A model generated the notes under the pieces. That model had not been told where the DNA came from. It did not search any database and was given only the letters and a program-made list of their open reading frames with translations. Source: Metapseudomonas otitidis (lineage in GTDB: Bacteria > Pseudomonadota > Gammaproteobacteria > Pseudomonadales > Pseudomonadaceae). Taken from it: DNA of 64,000 nucleotides. Location of the stretch: contig NZ_FOJP01000011.1 in NCBI RefSeq assembly GCF_900111835.1, positions 168,180 through 232,179 on the forward strand. Direction: 5' to 3'. Below, piece by piece: positions 9,931 to 19,383 of the stretch (position 1 is the stretch's first letter; each line of letters opens with the position of its first letter). The position numbers and the translations under genes are program-made.

Positions 9931-11145
9931 TCAGAGGCCGACGAAGAAGCCGATGGCCAGTGCGTTGATGAGGTCGATGAAGAACCCGCACACCAGCGGC
10001 ACCACCAGGAAGGCCTGGGGCGCGGCGCCGTACTGCTTGGTCACCGCGCTCATGTTGACGATGGCCGTGGCGGTGGAGCCCAGGCTGATGCCGCCGAAGC
10101 CGGCGCAGATGACGCTGGCCTCGTAGTTCCTGCCCAGCAGGCGGTAAACCACCCACACCGTGAACAGGACGGAGAGCACCACCTGCAGGCCGAGCGTGCT
10201 GAGGATGAAGCCGAGCATGCCGTGCAGCTCCCAGAGTTTGAGGCTCATCAGGGCCATGGTGAGGAACATGCCCAGGCAGATGTCGGAGATCAGCGACATG
10301 CCGCGCCCGGCCCCCGCCCAGCTCTGGATGCGGCGCGGGCTCAGCCATTGCAGGCCGTTGCGCAGGATGATCCCCGCCATCAGCGCACTGACGAACATGG
10401 GCAGGCGCAGGCCGGCCGAGCTCAGCAACTGGTCCAGGCCGTAGCCGAGCATCATGGCGAGGTTGAGCCACATCCAGGCCCAGAGGATGTCGTAGTAGCT
10501 CACGCTCACCTGGGAGGTGTCTTCGTAGGTGGCGCCGATGGCCAGGTCATGGTCCGGGGAGGTGGCCAGGCGATCGCGGCGGATCAGGTAGTTGGCGATG
10601 GGGCCGCCGATGACGCACGCCGCGATCAGGCCCACGGTGTTGCTGGCAACACCGATCTCCAGCGCGTTGCCGATGCCCAGGTCGCGGACGAAGGTGTCCG
10701 TCCAGGCCAGCGTGGTGCCGACCCCGCCGATCAGCGAGATGGACCCCGTCATCAGCCCGGCCTTCGGGTCGAGCCCGAACAGGCCGGCCATCCCCAGGCC
10801 CAGCAGGTTCTGCAGGATGATGAACAGGCTGGCGAGCGCGGTGAGCACCAGCAGCGGCCGGCCGCCCTTGAGCAGGGTGCGGACGTCGGACTTGAGGCCG
10901 ATGCCGGCGAAGAAGTAGAGCAGCAGCCAGTCCCGGACCTTGAGGTCGAAACTGACCTGGATGTCCAGCGCCCAGTACAGGATGGCCACCACCAGGGCGC
11001 AGATCAGCCCGCCGATCACCGGCTCGGGAATGCTGTAGCGGCGCAGCAGTTCATAGCGCGAGCAGACAGCCTTGCCGGCGAACAGCAGCATGATCGCCAG
11101 CGTGAAACTGATGAAACCGCGAATCTCCAGGGTGTGTTCAAGCAT
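9931..11145 (-). CDS. gltS: sodium/glutamate symporter GltS
   Basis: A 404-residue integral membrane protein of the ESS family (PF03616). Visible features are GFISFTLAIMLLFAGK at the N-terminus, YSIPEPVIGGL, the glycine-rich reentrant loop ISLIGGVGTTLAW and the second loop GFGGISLGSTATAI, matching the two inverted-repeat halves of GltS. It imports L-glutamate with Na+. Length matches E. coli GltS (401). It is transcribed away from the 481-base region upstream and converges with the VOC gene. Confidence 0.93.
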   Translation of the reverse strand: MLEHTLEIRGFISFTLAIMLLFAGKAVCSRYELLRRYSIPEPVIGGLICALVVAILYWALDIQVSFDLKVRDWLLLYFFAGIGLKSDVRTLLKGGRPLLVLTALASLFIILQNLLGLGMAGLFGLDPKAGLMTGSISLIGGVGTTLAWTDTFVRDLGIGNALEIGVASNTVGLIAACVIGGPIANYLIRRDRLATSPDHDLAIGATYEDTSQVSVSYYDILWAWMWLNLAMMLGYGLDQLLSSAGLRLPMFVSALMAGIILRNGLQWLSPRRIQSWAGAGRGMSLISDICLGMFLTMALMSLKLWELHGMLGFILSTLGLQVVLSVLFTVWVVYRLLGRNYEASVICAGFGGISLGSTATAIVNMSAVTKQYGAAPQAFLVVPLVCGFFIDLINALAIGFFVGL

Positions 11146-11626
11146 CAGGGGCTCCCGGCAGGCAGCGCGGTTCTGGTGGCGCCGGACAGGGGCCGGGCCG
11201 TGCGATCCACGCCGTCGTGTGCAAAAAACAAGCGGCGAAGGCTAACCGAAACAGGCGGGGCCAGGATTGACCGGTGACGGCCCCGGGCGCGCCCTGCGTT
11301 CGCCGTTACTCCTGCGGAATGTTCGTCGCACTGGCCTGTCAGCCGAATGCGGGGGCTTTTCGACGGCACCTGGCCAAGGCTAGGTCATCAGAAAGAACCC
11401 CGAAGGCTATTCCGCATGTCTGCCATGCCTGTGGGCTGAATGCCTACGCAGTGGGCTCGGTAAGACGCTGCCGGGTCGCACGGCTCGATGAACGCGTGCA
11501 GCCGCTCTGGCCCGGCCCTTTCAAACAAAACCGCACACCGTTGCAACGCGAGCACGCGCCTTCAATTCCCGGGAAACGGCCTGGGGGAAGCTTGAGTCTC
11601 CATTCATCCCTCCCTGGAGAACCCCC
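11146..11626. other. 481-base divergent intergenic region between gltS and the isochorismatase operon
   Basis: No gene or RNA is recognisable. It must hold the divergent promoters for gltS (left) and for the operon that starts at 11627. I found no convincing -35/-10 pair, riboswitch-like structure or long repeat. Confidence 0.4.
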
Positions 11627-12280
11627 ATGGCCGTCGCCATCGCCGCCCCCGGCAAGACCCTGCTGGACCCGAAGAACCACACGCTGATCCTCATCGACCA
11701 CCAGTCGCAGATGGCCTTCGCCACCAAGTCCATCGACGCTGTGACCCTGCGCAACAACGCCGCGCTGGTGTCCAAGGCCGCCCGTGAGTTCGGGGTGGAC
11801 ACAATTCTCACCACCGTCGCGGAGAAGAGCTTCTCCGGCCCGATCTTCGACGAGATCAAGTCGGTGTTCCCCGAGCATCAGGTGATCGACCGCACCACCA
11901 TGAACACCTGGGAAGACCCGCGCATCGCCGTGGAAGTGAACCGCATCGGCAAGCCGAGGATCGTCCTCGCCGGCCTGTGGACCTCGGTATGCATCGTCGG
12001 CCCGGCCCTGTCCGCGCTGGACCAGGGCTTCGAGGTGTACGTCATCACCGACGCCTGCGGCGACGTCTCCAGCGAAGCCCACGAGATGGCCATCCAGCGC
12101 ATGGTGCAGCTGGGCGCCCGCCCGATGACCGCCCTGCAATACCTGCTGGAACTGCAGCGTGACTGGGCCCGCGGCGAGACCTACGACCAGACCGTGAAGA
12201 CCGCCATCGCCAACGGCGGCGCCTACGGCCTCGGCCTGATCTACGCCAAGACCATGTTCAATGCCTCGGAAGGTCACTGA
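11627..12280 (+). CDS. isochorismatase-fold cysteine hydrolase (YcaC-like)
   Basis: A 217-residue cysteine hydrolase. The catalytic Asp is at residue 24 ([10 protein letters not shown]) and the nucleophile Cys122 lies in [15 protein letters not shown]. Relatives cleave amides, carbamates or isochorismate. TGGAGA precedes the ATG by 8 bases. It heads a five-gene run (11627-16296) with gaps of at most 13 bases or overlaps, so it is probably co-transcribed with Ohr, an alpha/beta hydrolase, an ABM-domain protein and an amidohydrolase. That mix of hydrolases with peroxide defence suggests catabolism or detoxification, but no substrate can be named. Confidence 0.9.
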   Translation: MAVAIAAPGKTLLDPKNHTLILIDHQSQMAFATKSIDAVTLRNNAALVSKAAREFGVDTILTTVAEKSFSGPIFDEIKSVFPEHQVIDRTTMNTWEDPRIAVEVNRIGKPRIVLAGLWTSVCIVGPALSALDQGFEVYVITDACGDVSSEAHEMAIQRMVQLGARPMTALQYLLELQRDWARGETYDQTVKTAIANGGAYGLGLIYAKTMFNASEGH

Positions 12281-12281
12281 G

Positions 12282-12710
12282 ATGCGCATCGAACAGGTTC
12301 TCTACCGCGCCTCCGCCGAGGCCACCGGTGGCCGTGACGGTCGCGCCATCTCCTCCGATGGCGTGCTCGACGTCGCCCTTACCACGCCCCGCGAGCTGGG
12401 CGGCGCCGGCGGCGTCGGGACCAACCCCGAGCAGCTGTTCGCCGCCGGCTACTCGGCGTGCTTCCTGGGGGCGATGAAGTTCGTCGCCGCCCGCGACAAG
12501 CTGGCCATCCCCGCCGACGTGTCCATCGAGGGCGTGGTCGGCATCGGCGCCATTCCCAACGGCTTCGGCATCGAGGCCGAGCTGCGCATCAGCCTGCCGG
12601 GGCTCGATGCCGAGGCCGCGCGCACCCTGGTGGAGCGGGCGCACATCGTCTGCCCGTATTCCAACGCCACGCGCAACAACATCGACGTGACCCTCACCCT
12701 GATCGACTGA
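12282..12710 (+). CDS. ohr: organic hydroperoxide reductase Ohr
   Basis: A 142-residue OsmC-superfamily peroxidase that reduces organic and fatty-acid hydroperoxides with lipoyl thiols. The two redox cysteines are at residues 60 ([12 protein letters not shown]) and 124 ([13 protein letters not shown]), the same numbering as P. aeruginosa Ohr. The Ohr-specific stretch [20 protein letters not shown] is present. Its start is one base after the stop of the isochorismatase-fold gene, so translation is coupled. No OhrR repressor is adjacent, unlike many ohr loci; here it appears tied to the operon. Confidence 0.95.
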   Translation: MRIEQVLYRASAEATGGRDGRAISSDGVLDVALTTPRELGGAGGVGTNPEQLFAAGYSACFLGAMKFVAARDKLAIPADVSIEGVVGIGAIPNGFGIEAELRISLPGLDAEAARTLVERAHIVCPYSNATRNNIDVTLTLID

Positions 12711-12723
12711 AGGAGCAGACACC

Positions 12724-13737
12724 ATGCCCCGCATAGCCTTGCTGAGCGCATTGATCGCCCTGGCCGTCGGCCAGGCCCAGGCCGCTGACTACAGCGGCGT
12801 GGAACACAACACCCGGACATTTCTCGAAGCCCTGGAGAAGGGCGGCGGCAAACCGCTGGAAACCCTCAGCCCGCAGGACGCACGCGCCGTGCTGGTGGGC
12901 GCGCAGAACTCGGTGAAGGTCGACCTCTCCGGCATCAAGGTGGAGGAGAAGACCATCCAGGCCAACGGCCAGCCCCTGAAGCTGACCGTGGTACGGCCCA
13001 CCGACGCCAAGGGCACGCCCCCGGTGTTCATGTACTTCCACGGCGGCGGCTGGGTGCTGGGCGACTACCCGACCCACGCACGGCTGATCCGCGACCTGGT
13101 GGTGAACTCCGGCGCCGTGGCCGTCTACGTCGGCTACGCCCCATCGCCCGAGGCCCGCTTCCCCACCGCCATCGACCAGGCCTATGCCGCCACCTGCTGG
13201 GTCGCCGAGCACGGCAAGGAGCTGGGCGTGGACGGCAGTCGCCTGGCGGTGGCCGGCAACAGCGTCGGCGGCAACATGGCCGCCGTGGTGGCGCTCAAGG
13301 CCAAGGAGCAGGGGGCGCCTGAACTGCGCTTCCAGCTGCTGCTGTGGCCGGTGACCGATGCCCGCTTCGATAACGCGTCCTACACCCAGTTCGCCCAGGG
13401 CTACTTCCTCACCCAGCCGATGATGAAATGGTTCTGGGACAACTACACCACCGACGCCCAGCAGCGCGCCGACATCCATGCCTCGCCGCTGCGCGCCAGC
13501 GCCGAACAGCTCAAGGGCCTGCCGCCGGCACTGGTGCAGACCGCCGAGTTCGACGTGCTGCGCGACGAGGGTGAGGCCTATGCCCGCCACCTGGACGCAG
13601 CGGGCGTCGAGGTCACCGCCGTGCGCTACAACGGCATGATCCACGACTACGGCCTGCTCAACCCCCTGGCCCACGTGCCGACGGTGCACACCGCGCTGCG
13701 CCAGGCCGGGGTCGAGCTGCGGCGGCACCTGCAATGA
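12724..13737 (+). CDS. exported alpha/beta hydrolase of the HSL (esterase/lipase) family
   Basis: A 337-residue hydrolase with a cleavable signal peptide (cut after QAQA, about residue 20). HSL-family features are the oxyanion block [12 protein letters not shown] near residue 105, the nucleophile elbow GNSVGGN with Ser180, the acid in [16 protein letters not shown] and the His in [12 protein letters not shown]. It probably acts in the periplasm on an ester. GAAGGAGCAG lies upstream of the ATG. The stop overlaps the next start as ATGA. Confidence 0.92.
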   Translation: MPRIALLSALIALAVGQAQAADYSGVEHNTRTFLEALEKGGGKPLETLSPQDARAVLVGAQNSVKVDLSGIKVEEKTIQANGQPLKLTVVRPTDAKGTPPVFMYFHGGGWVLGDYPTHARLIRDLVVNSGAVAVYVGYAPSPEARFPTAIDQAYAATCWVAEHGKELGVDGSRLAVAGNSVGGNMAAVVALKAKEQGAPELRFQLLLWPVTDARFDNASYTQFAQGYFLTQPMMKWFWDNYTTDAQQRADIHASPLRASAEQLKGLPPALVQTAEFDVLRDEGEAYARHLDAAGVEVTAVRYNGMIHDYGLLNPLAHVPTVHTALRQAGVELRRHLQ

Positions 13738-14342
13738 GCGCCCTCCGGCCCGGTGAAGGGCAGGGGGGCGATGATCCGGTCACCCTGCTCATCCGCCATC
13801 GCGTCCATGCCGCCCATGCCAGGGAGTACGAAGCCTGGCTGCGGCGCATCGTCGGTATCGCCCAGGGCTACCCTGGGCACCTCGGGGTGGACGTGATCCG
13901 CAGCCATGAGCAGGGCGTGCCGCTGTTCACCAGCGTGCTGCGTTTCACCGGGCCGGAGTGCCTGCAGGACTGGCTCGGTTCCGAGACCCGACGCCAGCTG
14001 GTGGCGGAAATCTCGCCGCTGCTGCTGGAGGACGAGGCCCTGGAGCTGAACCCGGCGCGGGAGTTCTGGTTCGCCCCGGCCAGCGCCGAACAGCCACCGC
14101 CCCCACGCTGGAAGCAGGCCTGCGTCAGCTTCCTGGTGATCCTGCCGCTCAGCCTGCTGGTGCCCTGGGCCTGGCAGCCGGCATTCGCCGCCTGGCCCTG
14201 GCTGGGTGGCTACCTGCCGAGCAACGTGGTGATCACCCTCAGCATCGTCCTGCTGGTGGTCTACCTGTTCATGCCGCGCGTGACCCGCTGGCTCGCGCCC
14301 TGGCTGGAAGGCCCCGGCCCCGGAGGTCCCCATGACCGATGA
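13734..14342 (+). CDS. ABM-domain (antibiotic biosynthesis monooxygenase-like) membrane protein
   Basis: A 202-residue protein fusing an N-terminal ferredoxin-like ABM domain (about 15-110, with RHRVHAAHAREYEAWLRRI and a GVDVIR strand) to two C-terminal membrane segments (about 127-147 and 160-182). ABM modules with this tail are seen as a distinct membrane-anchored type in proteobacteria; their reaction is unknown. The start overlaps the previous stop (ATGA) and the 3' end overlaps the next gene by 11 bases, so it is firmly within the operon. Confidence 0.85.
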   Translation: MSALRPGEGQGGDDPVTLLIRHRVHAAHAREYEAWLRRIVGIAQGYPGHLGVDVIRSHEQGVPLFTSVLRFTGPECLQDWLGSETRRQLVAEISPLLLEDEALELNPAREFWFAPASAEQPPPPRWKQACVSFLVILPLSLLVPWAWQPAFAAWPWLGGYLPSNVVITLSIVLLVVYLFMPRVTRWLAPWLEGPGPGGPHDR

Positions 14343-16296
14343 ATCCACCCCCAATGGCCGGCGGCGGTTTCTCGCCGCCTCGTCCATCCTCGGCGCCGCT
14401 GGCGCGCTGTGGCCCGCGCTCCCGGTGTTCGCGGGCGAAGGCAAAGGAGCTTCCCCCATGCATCCCGATCTGATCCTCCACAACGGCCGGTTCCACACCG
14501 TGGACCGCGAGAAACCCACCGCCAGCGCCGTGGCCATCCGCGACGGGCGCTTCGTCGCGGTCGGCAGCGAAGCGGAGGTGATGCCCCTGCGCGGGCCCGC
14601 CACCCAGGTGGTCGACCTCAACCGCCGCACCGTCATCCCCGGGCTCAACGACTCCCACCTGCACCTGATCCGGGGCGGCCTCAACTACAACCTGGAGCTG
14701 CGCTGGGAGGGCGTGCCCTCGCTGGCCGATGCCCTGCGCATGCTCAAGGACCAGGCCGACCGCACGCCCTCGCCGCAGTGGGTGCGGGTGGTGGGCGGCT
14801 GGAACGAATTCCAGTTCGCCGAGCGGCGCATGCCGACCCTGGAGGAGATCAACCGCGCGGCGCCCGACACGCCGGTGTTCATCCTCCACCTCTACGACCG
14901 CGCGCTGCTCAACCGCGCGGCGCTGCGGGTGGTCGGCTACGACCGCAACACGCCCAACCCGCCCGGCGGCGAGATCGTCCGCGACGGCAACGGCGAACCC
15001 ACCGGCATGCTCATCGCCCGGCCCAACGCGATGATCCTCTACGCCACCCTGGCCAAGGGGCCCAAGCTGCCGCTGGAGTACCAGGTCAACTCCACCCGCC
15101 AGTTCATGCGCGAGCTGAACCGCCTTGGCGTCACCAGCGCCATCGACGCCGGCGGGGGCTTCCAGAACTACCCGGACGACTACCAGGTGATCGAGCAACT
15201 GGCCCGCGACGGCCAGCTCACCGTGCGCATCGCCTACAACCTGTTCACCCAGAAACCGAAGGAAGAACTGGACGACTTCAAGCGCTGGACCGGCTCGGTG
15301 AAGTACGGCCAGGGCAGCGACTTCTTCCGCCACAACGGCGCCGGGGAAATGCTGGTGTTCTCCGCCGCCGACTTCGAGGACTTCCTCGAACCGCGCCCGG
15401 ACCTCGCCGCCAGCATGGAGGCCGAGCTGGAGCCGGTGGTGCGCCACCTGGTGGAACAGCGCTGGCCGTTCCGCCTGCACGCCACCTACGACGAGTCCAT
15501 CTCGCGCATGCTCGACGTGTTCGAGAAGGTCGACCGTGACATCCCCTTCAATGGCCTGCCGTGGTTCTTCGACCACGCCGAAACCATCAGCCCGCGCAAC
15601 ATCGAGCGGGTTCGGGCGCTGGGCGGCGGCATCGCCATCCAGGACCGCATGGCCTTCCAGGGCGAGTACTTCGTCGAGCGCTATGGCGCCCAGGCCGCCG
15701 AGAAGACCCCGCCAATCCAGCGCATGCTCGCCGAGGGCATTCCGGTGGGTGCCGGCACCGACGCCACCCGCGTCTCCAGCTACAACCCCTGGACCTCGCT
15801 GTACTGGCTGGTCAGCGGCAAGACCGTCGGCGGCCTGGCCCTCCAGCCCCAGGGCCTGCCCCGGGAAACCGCGCTGCAGCTGTTCACCCAGGGCAGTGCC
15901 TGGTTCTCCAGCGAGCAGGGCAAGAAGGGGCAGATCAAGGTGGGCCAGCTGGCGGACCTGGTGGCCCTCTCGGCGGACTTCTTCAGCATCGAGGACGAGC
16001 AGATCAAGTGGCTGGAGTCGGTCCTCACCGTCGTCGACGGCAAGGTCGTGCACGCCGCCGCCGAGTTCGACCGCCTCGGCCCACCGCAACTGCCGGTGCT
16101 GCCGGACTGGTCCCCGGTGGCCCGTGTTCCGGGCCACTGGCGGCCGGGCGCGCCGACGGTGGCCGCCGTGCACCAGTGCGCCGGCGCCTGCAGCGTCCAC
16201 GCCCACAGCCACGAGCGGGCCCGCCAGTCGAAGGTGCCGGTGAGCGACTTCACCGCCTTCTGGGGTGCCTTCGGCTGCTCCTGCTTCGCCTTCTGA
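14332..16296 (+). CDS. Tat-exported amidohydrolase (YtcJ/Amidohydro_3 family) with Cys/His-rich tail
   Basis: A 654-residue metal-dependent hydrolase. It starts with a twin-arginine signal (NGRRRFLAASSILGAAGAL), so it should be folded before export. The amidohydrolase core has GLNDSHLHL (first metal HxH), the region HATYDES, WFFDHAE and AGTDATRVSSYNPW. The C-terminal 45 residues are unusual: QCAGACSVHAHSHERA and a terminal GCSCFAF add four cysteines and several histidines outside the catalytic fold. It overlaps the preceding gene by 11 bases and ends the operon just before a terminator. Members act on amide or imide bonds of diverse small molecules; the substrate here is unknown. Confidence 0.88.
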   Translation: MTDESTPNGRRRFLAASSILGAAGALWPALPVFAGEGKGASPMHPDLILHNGRFHTVDREKPTASAVAIRDGRFVAVGSEAEVMPLRGPATQVVDLNRRTVIPGLNDSHLHLIRGGLNYNLELRWEGVPSLADALRMLKDQADRTPSPQWVRVVGGWNEFQFAERRMPTLEEINRAAPDTPVFILHLYDRALLNRAALRVVGYDRNTPNPPGGEIVRDGNGEPTGMLIARPNAMILYATLAKGPKLPLEYQVNSTRQFMRELNRLGVTSAIDAGGGFQNYPDDYQVIEQLARDGQLTVRIAYNLFTQKPKEELDDFKRWTGSVKYGQGSDFFRHNGAGEMLVFSAADFEDFLEPRPDLAASMEAELEPVVRHLVEQRWPFRLHATYDESISRMLDVFEKVDRDIPFNGLPWFFDHAETISPRNIERVRALGGGIAIQDRMAFQGEYFVERYGAQAAEKTPPIQRMLAEGIPVGAGTDATRVSSYNPWTSLYWLVSGKTVGGLALQPQGLPRETALQLFTQGSAWFSSEQGKKGQIKVGQLADLVALSADFFSIEDEQIKWLESVLTVVDGKVVHAAAEFDRLGPPQLPVLPDWSPVARVPGHWRPGAPTVAAVHQCAGACSVHAHSHERARQSKVPVSDFTAFWGAFGCSCFAF

Positions 16297-16315
16297 GGCC
16301 AGGACGCGCCTCCAG

Positions 16316-16339
16316 GCCCCGCCCTCGTGCGGGGCTTTT
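16316..16339 (+). terminator. rho-independent terminator of the 11627-16296 operon
   Basis: A perfect 7-bp GC stem (16316-16322 with 16329-16335), 6-base loop and TTTT, located 20 bases after the amidohydrolase stop. Confidence 0.8.
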
Positions 16340-16402
16340 CCATTCCGGGGGCGGGGCGTGGAGCCATTAAAAAAAGCGGGTCTCAGGCCCGGATAACATC
16401 GT

Positions 16403-16431
16403 TTTTCAGGGGGTGGCCCATTCCCTATATT
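16403..16431 (+). promoter_or_regulatory. candidate sigma-70 promoter of the PLP gamma-lyase gene
   Basis: TTTTCA (16403-16408, 4 of 6 to the -35 consensus), a 17-base spacer and TATATT (16426-16431, 5 of 6 to the -10 consensus) lie 46 bases before the ATG at 16478 and after the preceding terminator. The local AT-richness stands out in this GC-rich window. Confidence 0.6.
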
Positions 16432-16477
16432 CGCCGGCACACAGCACTGCTGCTGACCTTGTCTAGCCGGATCGGGA

Positions 16478-17761
16478 ATGGAAATGAGCAAGAACCTAGA
16501 AAGCCCCCGCGACGCCATCGCGGGTATCGGAACCCAGGTGGTCTGGGCGGGCGAGCAGGATGGCCACCCCTACAACGCCACCCAGACACCCATCGTCTTC
16601 AGCGCCGCCTATGGCTACCAGGACGTCGACCACTGGTACGACGTCGCCCTGGGCAAGCGCGAAGGCTACATCTACAGCCGCATGGGCAACCCGACGGTGA
16701 CCACCCTGGAGGCCAAGCTCTGCGAACTGGAGCAGGCGGAATCGGCGGTCGCCTTCAGCAGCGGCATGGCCGCCATCAGCGCGGTGCTGCACACCTTCCT
16801 CTGCCAGGGCAAGCGCGTGGTCTCGACCCGCGACAGCTACGGCGGCACCAACAAGATCTTCGAAGAGTTCCTCCCGCGCATGGGCGTGGACGTGGTGCTC
16901 TGCGACACCCTCGACACCCAGGCCATCGAGGCGGAGATCGCCCGTGGCTGCGACCTGCTGTACCTGGAGACGCCCACCAACCCGACCCTGAAGGTGCTGG
17001 ACATCCGCCGCCTGGTGGCAGCGGCCAAGCGCGTCGGCGCCCTGGTGGTGGCCGACAACACCTTCGCCACGCCGCTCAACCAGAACCCGCTGGCCCTGGG
17101 GGTGGACGTGGTGGTGCACAGCGCCACCAAGTTCCTCTCCGGCCACGGTGACGCCCTGGGTGGCATCGCCTGCGGCGCCGAGCACCTGATGGCCAGCGTC
17201 CGGCACTACCGCGAGATCAACGGTGCCGCGCTGGATGCCTTCTCCGCCTTCCTGATCATCCGCGGCATCAAGACCCTGGCCCTGCGCCTGCGCCAGCAGC
17301 AGCGCAGTGCCCAGGCCCTGGCCGAGTACCTGCTCACCGAGCCCCTGGTGGAAGCGGTGAACTACCCGGGCCTGCCCAGCCACCCCGGGCACGCCATCGC
17401 CCGTGGGCAGATGCGCGGCTTCGGCGCCATCGTCAGCTTCGTCCTGCGGGGCGGCATGGACACCGTGACCCGCCTGCTGCCACGCCTGCGCTACGCCCAC
17501 CGGGCCGGCAACCTCGGCGCGGTGGAGACCATCTACGGTCCCGCGCGCACCACCAGCCACGTGGAGAACACCCTGGAGGAGCGCCTGGCCCTGGGCATCT
17601 CCGAAGGGCTGGTACGGGTTTCCGTCGGCATCGAGGAGACCGAGGACCTGCTGGCCGACCTGCAGCACGCATTCGCCGGCGTTCGCGCCGAACTCGCCGC
17701 CGTGGCACCTCGCCAGGGCGAACCTTCACTGACCGGATGTCGCACCGAGGTGGAACTCTGA
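16478..17761 (+). CDS. PLP-dependent cystathionine gamma-synthase/gamma-lyase family enzyme (candidate canavanine- or homoserine-releasing lyase)
   Basis: A 427-residue Cys/Met-metabolism PLP enzyme. The Schiff-base lysine is Lys218 in HSATKFLSGHGDALGG; the phosphate-binding block SSGMAAISAVL and YLETPTNPT are standard. The family covers cystathionine gamma-synthase, gamma-lyases and sulfhydrylases, which motifs alone do not separate. Context points to catabolism: the same strand carries an amino-acid permease, a homoserine dehydrogenase, an aldehyde dehydrogenase and a Rid protein, as in the canavanine-gamma-lyase loci I recall from Pseudomonas. Methionine gamma-lyase is the main alternative. 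The start may be the ATG at 16478 or the one two codons later. The gene has its own promoter-like sequence. Confidence 0.88.
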   Translation: MEMSKNLESPRDAIAGIGTQVVWAGEQDGHPYNATQTPIVFSAAYGYQDVDHWYDVALGKREGYIYSRMGNPTVTTLEAKLCELEQAESAVAFSSGMAAISAVLHTFLCQGKRVVSTRDSYGGTNKIFEEFLPRMGVDVVLCDTLDTQAIEAEIARGCDLLYLETPTNPTLKVLDIRRLVAAAKRVGALVVADNTFATPLNQNPLALGVDVVVHSATKFLSGHGDALGGIACGAEHLMASVRHYREINGAALDAFSAFLIIRGIKTLALRLRQQQRSAQALAEYLLTEPLVEAVNYPGLPSHPGHAIARGQMRGFGAIVSFVLRGGMDTVTRLLPRLRYAHRAGNLGAVETIYGPARTTSHVENTLEERLALGISEGLVRVSVGIEETEDLLADLQHAFAGVRAELAAVAPRQGEPSLTGCRTEVEL

Positions 17762-17905
17762 CATTCGCCCCACTCCTGGCCGGAGAGTCAGCGAGTCCTT
17801 CATGAAAAGGAATAACAAGAAAAACCTGACGGCAAACAGTTTGGTTCTGCCTTGAAGTTGTTCGCAGAAACGTCCTTGTCCGCACACTTTCATGAGATTC
17901 AACTT

Positions 17906-19345
17906 ATGTCCCTACATACAACAAACGACAAAGCGACATCGGGGCCTGATTTCAAACAGGACATGCAGACCCGCCACATCGTCATGCTGGCGCTGGGCGG
18001 GGTGATCGGCACCGGCCTGTTCCTCACCTCCGGCTACACGGTCAACCAGGCGGGGCCGCTGGGCGCGGTCATCGCCTACGTCATCGGCGCGGTGATGGTG
18101 TACATGGTGATGATGTGCCTGGGCGAGCTGGCCGTGCACATGCCCGAGACCGGCTCGTTCAGCAGCTACGCCTCCCGCTACCTCGGAGCGGGCACCGGCT
18201 ACACCGTGGCCTGGCTCTACTGGCTGACCTGGGCGGTGGCCATCGGCTCGGAGTTCACCGCCGCCGGCATCCTCATGGTGCGCTGGTTCCCGGACACCCC
18301 GGTGTGGATCTGGAGCGCGCTGTTCGCCCTGACCGTCTTCATCAGCAACGTGGTGTCGGTGCGGCTGTTCGCCGAGACCGAGTTCTGGCTGTCACTGGTC
18401 AAGGTGCTGGCCGTGCTGGCCTTCCTGGTGGTCGGTGCCGGCGCCATCTTCGGTGTCTTCGAGACCCGCCACGTGCAGAGCGCGGGCCTGGCCAACTTCA
18501 CCCGCGAAGGGCTGTTCCCCACCGGTTTCTGGTCCATCGCCATGACCCTGCTGGCGGTCGCGTTCGCCTTCTCCGGTACCGAGCTGATCGGCATAGCCGC
18601 GGGCGAGACCCGCGACCCCAAGCGCAACGTACCGAAGGCGATCCGCACCACCGTGGTTCGCCTGGCGCTGTTCTTCGTCGGCACCATCTTCGTCCTGGCG
18701 ACGTTGCTGCCCCGGGAGCAGGCCGGCCTGGTGGAGAGCCCCTTCGTCACGGTGTTCGAGTCCATCGGCATTCCCTACTCGGCGGACATCATGAACTTCG
18801 TGATCATCAGCGCGCTGCTCTCGGCCGCCAACTCCGGGCTCTACGCCGCCTCGCGGATGCTCTGGACCCTCAGCGACCAGGGCCACATGCCCAAGCGCTT
18901 CGCCACCCTCAGCCGCATGGGCACGCCGTTCAACGCCATCGTCGTGAGCATGGCCGGCAGCATCGCCTCGCTGCTCAGCAGCGTGTTCGCGCCGGACACG
19001 GTCTACCTCGCCCTGGTGTCCATCTCCGGCCTGGCCGTGGTGGTGGTGTGGATGAGCATCGCCGCCAGCCAGATGGCCTTCCGGCGCCACTACCTGGCCA
19101 ACGGCGGCCGGCTGGAGGACCTGGGCTTCCGCGTGCGTGGCTACCCCTGGGTGCCGCTGGGCGCGTTGGTGTGCTGTGCCCTGGCGTGCATCGGGATTGC
19201 CTTTGATCCGGCCCAGCGAGTTGCGCTCTACTTCGGCGTGCCGTTCATTGCCTGGTGCTACTTCGTCTACTGGGTGACCTGCAAGCTGCGCGAACGGCGC
19301 CAGGCTTCACCCGTGGCCCCGGCAAGGGTACCGGGGGCGGCCTGA
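17906..19345 (+). CDS. APC-superfamily amino-acid permease
   Basis: A 479-residue, 12-TM transporter of the amino-acid permease type (AAT family). The first helix has [17 protein letters not shown], the substrate-backbone-binding GxGxG-like unwound segment; the conserved [15 protein letters not shown] follows at TM6, and [15 protein letters not shown] is the TM8-9 signature. The ATG at 17906 is preferred to one 18 codons upstream because the family starts about 20 residues before TM1. It is flanked by the PLP enzyme and the regulator/threonine-synthase-like pair, so it probably imports the amino acid that they degrade. The upstream 144 bases are distinctly AT-richer than the genes. Confidence 0.9.
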   Translation: MSLHTTNDKATSGPDFKQDMQTRHIVMLALGGVIGTGLFLTSGYTVNQAGPLGAVIAYVIGAVMVYMVMMCLGELAVHMPETGSFSSYASRYLGAGTGYTVAWLYWLTWAVAIGSEFTAAGILMVRWFPDTPVWIWSALFALTVFISNVVSVRLFAETEFWLSLVKVLAVLAFLVVGAGAIFGVFETRHVQSAGLANFTREGLFPTGFWSIAMTLLAVAFAFSGTELIGIAAGETRDPKRNVPKAIRTTVVRLALFFVGTIFVLATLLPREQAGLVESPFVTVFESIGIPYSADIMNFVIISALLSAANSGLYAASRMLWTLSDQGHMPKRFATLSRMGTPFNAIVVSMAGSIASLLSSVFAPDTVYLALVSISGLAVVVVWMSIAASQMAFRRHYLANGGRLEDLGFRVRGYPWVPLGALVCCALACIGIAFDPAQRVALYFGVPFIAWCYFVYWVTCKLRERRQASPVAPARVPGAA

Positions 19346-19383
19346 ACCACGCCTTCCCATTGCGCCGTCCCGAGGTCCCGACC

